Source: Methylobacterium terricola (GTDB lineage: Bacteria > Pseudomonadota > Alphaproteobacteria > Rhizobiales > Beijerinckiaceae). Taken from it: a DNA stretch of 58,685 nt. A program made the position numbers and the translations under genes. Under the pieces are notes generated by a model that worked only from the letters and a program-made list of their open reading frames with translations, was not told where the DNA came from and did no database searches. The stretch spans positions 1 to 58,685 of the forward strand of contig NZ_VDDA01000027.1 in assembly GCF_006151805.1 (NCBI RefSeq), written 5' to 3'. Shown here piece by piece: positions 52,905 to 58,685 of this stretch (position 1 is its first letter; each line of letters starts with the position of its first letter).

Positions 52905-53461
52905 CCGGCCGGCTCCTGCCCGACATCCTCCTTCCGTCGCTCCTGCTGCTGACTGCCTGCGACGACCTCTCGATGACGCAGCAGAAGCGCTACGACGTCT
53001 ACCGCCGCGCCGACCTGTGGGCCGACGGGGCCGAGGCCCGCACGCCGCCAGAAGGCACCGTGCAGCAGGGGGCGCTCGCCGACGACTCGGCCCTCGACGA
53101 CCCGCCCCCCATCGATGCCGCCCTGCTTCAGCGCGGGCGTGAACGCTACGAGGCGATCTGCACCCCCTGTCATGGGCTCACCGGCCACGGCGACGGCATG
53201 ATCGTCGCCCGCGGCTTCCCCAAGCCCCCCTCCTACCATGAGGACCGCCTGCGGGCGGCGCCGGCCCGCTACTTTGTCGACGTCATCACGAACGGCTACG
53301 GGGTGATGTACCGCTACGCCAACCGGGTCGCGCCGCGGGACCGCTGGGCGGTCGCCGCCTATATCCGCGCCCTCCAGCTCTCCCAGGGTGCCCGCGTCGC
53401 CGAGGTGCCGGGCTTGGCGGACACGATCCCCACAGAGGCGAACCCGGGGGCACGCCCGTGA
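52901..53461 (+). CDS. actE: Alternative complex III subunit E, monoheme cytochrome c
   Basis: A 186-residue lipoprotein-like cytochrome: signal with LLTACDD (lipobox Cys near residue 20), MTQQKRYDVYRRADLW, heme motif CTPCH (AICTPCHGLTGHGDG) and a distal Met in GVMYRYANR. GTG start 52901 overlaps the actD stop. Confidence 0.92.
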   Translation: MTGRLLPDILLPSLLLLTACDDLSMTQQKRYDVYRRADLWADGAEARTPPEGTVQQGALADDSALDDPPPIDAALLQRGRERYEAICTPCHGLTGHGDGMIVARGFPKPPSYHEDRLRAAPARYFVDVITNGYGVMYRYANRVAPRDRWAVAAYIRALQLSQGARVAEVPGLADTIPTEANPGARP

Positions 53462-54417
53462 CCGAAGCCCTCGCCCGCGGCTGGCTCCTCGCCTGGATCG
53501 CCTTCGGCGCTGCCCCCGCGGGCAGCCTCGTGCTGCTGCTCGTCCACCGCATCACCGGCGGGCGCTGGGGCGAGGCGCTGGCGCCGGTCCTGCGGCCGAC
53601 CGCGGCGCTCCTGCCGCTTGCCGCCCTCGGCTTCCTCGGCGTGGCGGTGGCGCTCCCGGCGCTCTATCCGTGGGCGGCCGATCCGGGCGTGGTGAAGCCG
53701 GGCGTCGCCTCCCTCTACTTCAACCCGCCGCTCTTCATCGTCCGCAGCGCTGTCGCGCTCCTCGGCTGGTCGGTGCTGGCCGGGCTGGTGCTCACGGGGC
53801 GCGGCTCCCGGCTCGTCGCTGGCCTCGGCCTCGCCTTCTACGGCCTAACCATCAGCCTTGTGCCAGTGGACTGGATCCTGTCACTGGAGCCGCGCTTCAC
53901 CTCCTCGGCCTTCGGAGCCGGCATCGCCCTGCACCAGGTCCTCGCCGCGCTCAGCGTCGCCGCCGTCGCGAGCCCGCGCGGTCTCGACGGCAGGACCGCG
54001 CCCGACCTCGCCAATCTGCTCCTCGCGACGCTGCTCGGCGTGCTCTATGTTGGCCTGATGTCCTACGTGGTCGCCTGGTACGGCGACCTGCCGCCGAAGG
54101 CCGCCTACTACCTGCGGCGCGAGGTCGGCCCCTACCCGGCCCTGATCGGCGTGGCCGTGGCCGCCGGCGGCCTCGTCCCGTTCCTGTTCCTGCTCGTCGG
54201 GGCGGTGCGCCGCAGCCCTGGGGCCCTGCGGCTAGTCGGCCTGCTAGTCCTCGTCGGGCTCACCTTGCGCGTCTGCTGGCTGGTGCTGCCGGCTTGGGGA
54301 CCGAGCGCCGGCGTGGCGGCGGTCGCCGCCAGCCTGTGGCTCACCGGCCTCATCGTCCTCGCGCGCCTGGCCTTGCGCCTCGCCGGCCGGCTCGGATGGA
54401 GGCTCCGGCATGTCTGA
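53458..54417 (+). CDS. actF: Alternative complex III subunit F
   Basis: A 319-residue membrane protein with about nine to ten helices, resembling the second half of ActC-type proteins: FLGVAVALPALYPWA, YFNPPLFIVRSAVALLGW, GLMSYVVAWYGDLPPKAAYY, typical ActF motifs. GTG start 53458 overlaps the actE stop. Confidence 0.9.
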   Translation: MTEALARGWLLAWIAFGAAPAGSLVLLLVHRITGGRWGEALAPVLRPTAALLPLAALGFLGVAVALPALYPWAADPGVVKPGVASLYFNPPLFIVRSAVALLGWSVLAGLVLTGRGSRLVAGLGLAFYGLTISLVPVDWILSLEPRFTSSAFGAGIALHQVLAALSVAAVASPRGLDGRTAPDLANLLLATLLGVLYVGLMSYVVAWYGDLPPKAAYYLRREVGPYPALIGVAVAAGGLVPFLFLLVGAVRRSPGALRLVGLLVLVGLTLRVCWLVLPAWGPSAGVAAVAASLWLTGLIVLARLALRLAGRLGWRLRHV

Positions 54418-54889
54418 CGCCTCCGCACCCGTGCGCGACGATGCGGTTGGCCATGCCGAGGGGCCGCCAGAAGCGCCCGACATCAACGTGGCGCCGGTAC
54501 TGCTCACCGGCCTGTTCATCGTGATCTTCGTCGCTGTCACCCTGGCGGCCCTGCGCGTCTATCGCGACGTGGTGATCACCAGCCCGGACACCGAGCCGGC
54601 CCGCACCTTCCCCGGCCCCGCGCTCCAACGGGACCCGGAAGGCGACCTCGCCCGCCTTCTCGCCGACCAGCGCCGGCGCCTCGACACCTATGGGTGGGTC
54701 GACCAAGCCCACGGCATCGCCCGCATGCCGGTGACCGAGGCGATGCGGCGTCTCAGCCAGCGCGGGGCGGAGGCCTACGCCGCCCCGCTGCAGCCGGAGC
54801 GCATTCCGCCATTGGGCAGCCGCGGGGGCGCCGCGAGCCCCCTGCCCCCGCCCGGCACCGTCGCCCCCTCGCCGAAAGAGGTGCGCTGA
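54410..54889 (+). CDS. One-helix protein between ACIII and oxidase genes
   Basis: A 159-residue protein: a Pro/Asp/Ala-rich start, one helix (about residues 27-49, VAPVLLTGLFIVIFVAVTLA) and a periplasmic tail with LDTYGWVDQAHGIARMPVTE and AMRRLSQRGAEAY. That tail resembles short proteins found beside caa3/SCO genes, and the overlap with actF (8 bases) and coxB (1 base) ties it to both complexes. Possibly a linker or assembly factor; no function is known to me. Confidence 0.75.
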   Translation: MSDASAPVRDDAVGHAEGPPEAPDINVAPVLLTGLFIVIFVAVTLAALRVYRDVVITSPDTEPARTFPGPALQRDPEGDLARLLADQRRRLDTYGWVDQAHGIARMPVTEAMRRLSQRGAEAYAAPLQPERIPPLGSRGGAASPLPPPGTVAPSPKEVR

Positions 54890-55956
54890 TGTTCGGCCGC
54901 CTCATGCCGGAAACCGCCTCCCTCCAGGCGGTGCTGACCGACCGGATCTTCATCGGGCTCACCATCGCCTCGGCCCTGATCCTCGCCCTGGTGATCGGGC
55001 TCGTCCTGGTCTTCTCGATCCGCTTCCGCCGCGGCTCGAAGATCAACCGCCATCCCCTCCCCGAGATCGTCTCGCGCGAGTTCGAGATCGGCTGGACCGC
55101 CGCGACGATCTTCCTGTTCGTGTTCATCTTCTGGTGGGCGGCCTCGGCGGAGATCGGCGCCTATTCGGCGCCGCCGGGCGCCATCGAGATCCACGTCGTC
55201 GCCAAGCAGTGGATGTGGAAGACGCAAAGCTCGAACGGTGCCCGTGAGATCAACGAGCTGCACGTGCCGGTGAACGCGCCGGTCAAGCTCATCATGACCT
55301 CGCAGGACGTGATCCACTCGTTCTTCATCCCGGCCTTCCGGTTGAAGCGCGACGTGCTGCCCGACCAGCAGACCGAGGCGTGGTTCCAGGCGACCAAGAC
55401 TGGCACCTTCCACCTTCTCTGCACCGAGTATTGCGGCACCGACCACGCCCGGATGATCGGCCGGGTGATCGTGATGGAGCCCGAGGCCTACGCAAGCTGG
55501 CTGTCGGCTCAGCCGGAGGGCGACGACCTCGCCCACCAGGGCGAGCGGCTGTTCTCGGAGCGCGGCTGCGCCGGCTGCCACGCCCCGGGCTCGGCCGTGC
55601 ACGCGCCGAGCCTCGCGGGGATCTGGGAGCGCCCCGTCCCCCTCGACGGCGGCCGCTTCGCCACTGCCGACGCCGCCTACATCCGCGACTCGATCCTCCA
55701 GCCGAAGCGCGACGTCGTGGCGGGCTACGCCCCCGTGATGCCGAGCTATGCCGGCCTCCTCGACGACGGCGAGATCCAGGCGATCACCGCCTACATCCGC
55801 GCCCTCGGCTCCGAGCCGGCGGTGGTGCGGGATCTCGGGACGCCGGAGCTTCGCTCCAACGTGCCGGGCGGGGTGCGGCAGCGCAGTCCCGCCCTGGTAC
55901 CCGGCGCCCCGGTGCTCGATCAGCCCGCTCCGGCGGGCACGGCGGTACGGCCATGA
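54889..55956 (+). CDS. coxB: caa3-type cytochrome oxidase subunit II with cytochrome c domain
   Basis: A 355-residue subunit. Two helices (about 20-45 and 65-85), the CuA domain with VIHSFFIPAFRLKRDVLP and CTEYCGTDHARM (Cys pair, His, Met), then a cytochrome c domain with CAGCH near residue 227 and APVMPSYAG (Met ligand). It receives electrons and passes them to CoxA. Confidence 0.95.
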   Translation: MFGRLMPETASLQAVLTDRIFIGLTIASALILALVIGLVLVFSIRFRRGSKINRHPLPEIVSREFEIGWTAATIFLFVFIFWWAASAEIGAYSAPPGAIEIHVVAKQWMWKTQSSNGAREINELHVPVNAPVKLIMTSQDVIHSFFIPAFRLKRDVLPDQQTEAWFQATKTGTFHLLCTEYCGTDHARMIGRVIVMEPEAYASWLSAQPEGDDLAHQGERLFSERGCAGCHAPGSAVHAPSLAGIWERPVPLDGGRFATADAAYIRDSILQPKRDVVAGYAPVMPSYAGLLDDGEIQAITAYIRALGSEPAVVRDLGTPELRSNVPGGVRQRSPALVPGAPVLDQPAPAGTAVRP

Positions 55957-55983
55957 GCGCCGCCGCCACCTACCTTCCCCCAT

Positions 55984-56009
55984 CCCAAGTCGGGCTTGCC
56001 CGACTTGGG
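55984..56009. repeat. Perfect 12-bp stem hairpin between coxB and coxA
   Basis: CCCAAGTCGGGC and GCCCGACTTGGG pair perfectly around TT. The 56010-56045 stretch carries related pieces (GGGCAAGCCCAAG), so alternative pairings exist. It sits in the 121-bp coxB-coxA gap, the only gap longer than a few bases in this operon; may tune coxA expression or be a small palindromic insert. Confidence 0.7.
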
Positions 56010-56077
56010 CATAAGCATTCGGAAATCGGGCAAGCCCAAGTTCCGTTGGGGCAAGAACGTAAAGTCGGAGGCTCCCG

Positions 56078-57769
56078 ATGAGTACCACCGCCAGTCCCAC
56101 CGGCCTCGCCGACCCGGACGAACTCGACCTGCGCCTGCCAGTAAGCTATCTCGCCGACGGGCACAGCGTCCGCTCCTGGCTCCTCACCACCGACCACAAG
56201 CGGATCGCGATCCTCTACGCGATCACCATCACGGTGTTCTTCTTCATCGGCGGAGCCGCTGCCACGCTGGTGCGGCTCGAACTCGCGACCCCCGAGGCCG
56301 ACCTGCTGCGGGCCGACACCTACAACAAGCTGTTCACGCTGCATGGCGTGGTGATGGTGTGGTTCTTCCTGATCCCCTCGATCCCCAACACGCTGGGCAA
56401 CTTCCTCGTCCCGCTGATGATCGGCGCACGGGATGTCGCATTCCCGAAGCTGAATCTCGTGAGCTGGTACCTCAACGTCGGCGGGGGATCGCTCGCCGTC
56501 GCGGCTTTGCTGCTCGGCGGGGTCGATACCGGATGGACCTTCTACGTCCCCTATTCCACGGTCTTCTCCAACACCTGGGTCTCGCTCACCGTGCTCGGCG
56601 TGTTCACCACCGGCTTCTCGTCGATCGCCACGGGGGTGAACTTCATCGCGACCGTCCACCTGCTGCGGGCACCGGGTATGACCTGGTTCCGGCTGCCGCT
56701 CTTCGTCTGGGCGATGTACACGACGAGCCTGATGTTCGTGCTGGCGACGCCGGTCCTCGCCGTGACCCTGCTGCTGGTCGTCGCCGAGCGGACCTTCGGA
56801 CTGCCGATCTTCGATCCGGCCCGCGGCGGCGACCCGATCCTGTTCCAGCACCTGTTCTGGTTCTACTCGCACCCGGCCGTCTACATCATGGTGTTGCCGG
56901 CGATGGGTGTCGTCTCGGAGCTGATCACCTGCTTTGCGCGACGAAAGGTCTTTGGCTACTCCTTCATGGTCTACGCCCTGGTGGCGATCGCGGTGATCGG
57001 CTTCTTCACATGGGGCCACCACATGTTCACCTCCGGCATGTCTCCTTTCGCCGCCCTGGTGTTCTCGTTCCTGTCGTTCATCGTGGCGGTGCCCTCGGCC
57101 ATCAAGGTATTCAACTGGACCGGCACGCTCTACCGCGGCCAGGTCGGGTTCGAATCGCCGATGCTCTACGCGCTCGGCTTCGTCGGGCTCTTCACGCTCG
57201 GTGGCCTCACCGGCCTGTTCCTCGCCTCGATCCCGATCGACGTCCACGTCCAGGACACCTACTTCGTCGTCGCGCATTTCCACTACATCATGGTCGGTGC
57301 CTCGGTCTCAGCCTATTTCGGCGGCCTGCACTTCTGGTGGCCGAAGATCACCGGGCGAACCTATCCCGAGAACTGGGCGCGCTTCGCCGCGATTCTGATG
57401 TTCTTCGGCTTCAACCTAACCTTCTTCCCGCAATTCATCGCCGGCTATCTCGGGATGCCGCGCCGCTACCACGTCTACCCGCCGGAATTCCAGATCTGGA
57501 ACGTGCTCTCCTCCGCCGGCGCCGCCGTGCTGGCGGTGGCCTACCTGATGCCACTCGGCTACCTGACCTGGTCGCTGCTGTTCGGGAAGCGCGCCACGAA
57601 CAACCCGTGGGACGCGAGCGGGCTCGAATGGCGCACCGCCTCGCCGCCACCGCGGCAGAACTTCTTCGGCTCTCCCCAAGTTCAGGGCGGGCCCTACAAC
57701 TACCACCCGGAAGGGGTCGCCCCGGTCCACGACCAGCCGCGGCTTCCCTCGCGGGGGTCGCTGACATGA
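56078..57769 (+). CDS. coxA: Cytochrome c oxidase subunit I, A2-type
   Basis: A 563-residue heme-copper oxidase. Twelve helices; heme and CuB His in KLFTLHGVVMVWFF, WFYSHPAVYIM, GHHMFTSGM, VAHFHYIMVG. In helix VI the sequence is YSHPAVY: the proton-channel Glu of A1 oxidases (GHPEVY) is absent and the Tyr-Ser of A2 oxidases is present. Lys-channel residues (SFLSFIVAVPSAIKVFNW) are retained. Pairs with coxB and coxC as a caa3 oxidase. Confidence 0.95.
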   Translation: MSTTASPTGLADPDELDLRLPVSYLADGHSVRSWLLTTDHKRIAILYAITITVFFFIGGAAATLVRLELATPEADLLRADTYNKLFTLHGVVMVWFFLIPSIPNTLGNFLVPLMIGARDVAFPKLNLVSWYLNVGGGSLAVAALLLGGVDTGWTFYVPYSTVFSNTWVSLTVLGVFTTGFSSIATGVNFIATVHLLRAPGMTWFRLPLFVWAMYTTSLMFVLATPVLAVTLLLVVAERTFGLPIFDPARGGDPILFQHLFWFYSHPAVYIMVLPAMGVVSELITCFARRKVFGYSFMVYALVAIAVIGFFTWGHHMFTSGMSPFAALVFSFLSFIVAVPSAIKVFNWTGTLYRGQVGFESPMLYALGFVGLFTLGGLTGLFLASIPIDVHVQDTYFVVAHFHYIMVGASVSAYFGGLHFWWPKITGRTYPENWARFAAILMFFGFNLTFFPQFIAGYLGMPRRYHVYPPEFQIWNVLSSAGAAVLAVAYLMPLGYLTWSLLFGKRATNNPWDASGLEWRTASPPPRQNFFGSPQVQGGPYNYHPEGVAPVHDQPRLPSRGSLT

Positions 57770-58437
57770 GCGGCGCCGATATCGAGGCTCGCCTTAGGGA
57801 ACCGTGGAGTGACTTGGAGACCGATGACGCGACAGCCTTCGCGCGCCAGCGCGACGGCGCCACCTTCGGCATCTGGGTCTTCCTGGCGAGCGAAGTCCTG
57901 TTCTTCTCCGCTCTGTTCCTGACCTACACGGCAGCCCGGCTCGCCAACCAAGAGGCCTTCGCGGCGGCGGGCCGCGAGACCAACATCGTCTACGGCACCC
58001 TCAACACCGCGATCTTGCTCACCAGCAGCCTCACCACGGCGGTCGCCTCGCAAGCCGCCGAGAAAGGGCTGTTTCGCCGCCTGACGCTCGGGTGCCTCGC
58101 GGCCACCGCGGCGCTCGGCCTCGCCTTCCTTATCGTCAAGGGCTTCGAATATCGCGAGGACATTGAGAAGCATCTGGTGCCGGGCGCGCATTTCGCGCTG
58201 AGCCAGGCTCCGGCCCAGATCTTCTTCGGCTTCTACTGGCTCGTCACGGTGGTGCACGCGATCCACCTCAGCATCGGGATCGCCCTGGTGACGCGCCTCA
58301 CGATCAAGGGCTGGCGCGACACCAACTTCCTCAAGGAGAACCCGCAGGTCGAGGTGACGGCCCTCTACTGGCACCTGGTCGACGTGGTGTGGATCTTCCT
58401 CTATCCGATGCTCTATCTGCCAGGACGGTCCGGATGA
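57766..58437 (+). CDS. coxC: Cytochrome c oxidase subunit III
   Basis: A 223-residue membrane protein with five helices: ATFGIWVFLASEVLFFSALF, LNTAILLTSSLTTAVA, QIFFGFYWLVTVVHAIHLSIG, ALYWHLVDVVWIFLYPMLYL, all classic subunit III. ATG overlaps the coxA stop (ATGA). Confidence 0.93.
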   Translation: MSGADIEARLREPWSDLETDDATAFARQRDGATFGIWVFLASEVLFFSALFLTYTAARLANQEAFAAAGRETNIVYGTLNTAILLTSSLTTAVASQAAEKGLFRRLTLGCLAATAALGLAFLIVKGFEYREDIEKHLVPGAHFALSQAPAQIFFGFYWLVTVVHAIHLSIGIALVTRLTIKGWRDTNFLKENPQVEVTALYWHLVDVVWIFLYPMLYLPGRSG

Positions 58438-58463
58438 GCGCAGGGGCCGAATCGTCGAACACT
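58434..58463 (+). pseudogene. Next cox gene (subunit IV-like), cut after ~10 codons
   Basis: ATG 58434 overlaps the coxC stop, as each gene here does, and reads MSAGAESSNTE before the IS5-type end at about 58464. The expected small membrane subunit IV is missing; any remainder lies beyond the window. Confidence 0.6.
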
Positions 58464-58685
58464 GAGAGCCTGTTTGACTATGAAGAGCTGTATTGGTGCC
58501 GCTCATAGGCCTGCATGAGCCTATGGCAATTGGCGATACTGATGCTGTCCTCGGCCGCCGCTGGGCTGTGCTCCCAGTGGCGGGTCAGGCGGCGGTAGCG
58601 CGTCGAGAGCGTGCCGAACGTCGCCTCGATCCGCCAGCGCAGCGGCAGCGGCTGGAAGCCCGTGGCCTGCGCCTCACGGGTGGAG
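58464..58685 (-). mobile_element. IS5-family element, one end (continues outside)
   Basis: Begins near GAGCCTGTTTGACTATGAA, which resembles IS5-family ends, and holds the 3' end of a transposase. Its insertion interrupts the cox operon. The flank ACTGA may include a short target site. Confidence 0.65.
58478..58685 (-). CDS. IS5-family transposase, C-terminal part
   Basis: Minus strand, entering at the window edge: LPLRWRIEATFGTLSTRYRR, LTRHWEHSPAAAEDSISIAN, CHRLMQAYERHQ and stop at 58478. The R-W-x-I/V-E-x-x-F/W segment (catalytic Glu) and the R-x-x-x-R-H-x-E run are typical of IS5-group transposases. The rest is outside the window. Confidence 0.8.
   Translation of the reverse strand, partial: STREAQATGFQPLPLRWRIEATFGTLSTRYRRLTRHWEHSPAAAEDSISIANCHRLMQAYERHQYSSS

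Noticed and set aside
55953..56081. 42-codon frame overlapping the coxB stop
   Set aside because: Made mostly of the palindrome sequence; no ribosome site and no resemblance to a known subunit.
55996..58437. 813-codon plus frame covering coxA and coxC
   Set aside because: Its first part is an out-of-frame shadow of coxA (Arg/Pro-rich). Only the end from 57766 is real, and is annotated as coxC.
1..58685. CRISPR arrays, tRNA or rRNA genes
   Set aside because: No regularly spaced direct repeats, no tRNA-like cloverleaf and no rRNA signature found by reading; small RNAs cannot be excluded.

Overview
The window is high-GC DNA with the gene content of a methylotrophic alphaproteobacterium (Hyphomicrobiales, most like Methylobacterium/Methylorubrum). 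Evidence: a FixL-FixJ-FixK/FnrN cascade next to cbb3 oxidase genes, an FdhF/YdeP-type formate dehydrogenase-like gene, and an alternative complex III plus caa3 oxidase cluster. I found no rRNA, tRNA or CRISPR array.

Region 1 (1-5.3 kb): an IS630 tail and a complete IS630 copy inserted into a DUF2254 gene, then a CPA1 antiporter, a YidB/DUF937 protein, a CorA remnant and a small membrane protein. Region 2 (5.3-27 kb) is a low-oxygen respiration island. It holds ccoNOQP, ccoGHIS, an MFS carrier, a CcmE-like protein, hemN, a histone-deacetylase-like hydrolase, an OmpW-type porin, a universal stress protein, a small cytochrome c, fnrN, fixK, a lone receiver and fixLJ. At least ten copies of an FNR/FixK-type site (TTGATNNNNATCAA-like) were found by eye. 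Nine of them lie 54-85 nt upstream of a start codon. They tie recognised genes and several unknown small genes into one putative anaerobic regulon, sensed through the heme-PAS kinase FixL and the cysteine-bearing FnrN.

Region 3 (27-28.7 kb): two genes that appear to have lost their 5' ends, separated by a ~200-bp MITE-like inverted-repeat segment. Region 4 (28.9-35.8 kb): a TetR-controlled efflux operon (tetR, ABC exporter, RND adaptor, RND pump) with a palindromic operator.

Region 5 (35.8-44.5 kb) is a graveyard of mobile DNA: a broken tyrosine recombinase, a chemoreceptor split in two, a 1.9-kb large-serine-recombinase element, an IS4 transposase split in two and inverted, IS66 tnpA and a truncated tnpB, an IS256 copy with a nonsense codon, and a truncated alcohol dehydrogenase. 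The breakpoints share a TC/GA dinucleotide. Inverting the segment between them rebuilds both the chemoreceptor and the IS4 reading frames exactly, which points to integration followed by inversion by the serine recombinase.

Region 6 (44.7-58.7 kb): an FdhF/YdeP-type oxidoreductase, then actABCDEF (alternative complex III, quinol:cytochrome c oxidoreductase), a one-TM protein, coxB (CuA plus cytochrome c), coxA (A2-type helix VI motif) and coxC. The next cox gene is cut off after about ten codons by an IS5-type element running out of the window. Together regions 2 and 6 give two terminal branches: a high-affinity cbb3 oxidase for low oxygen, and an ACIII-caa3 chain.
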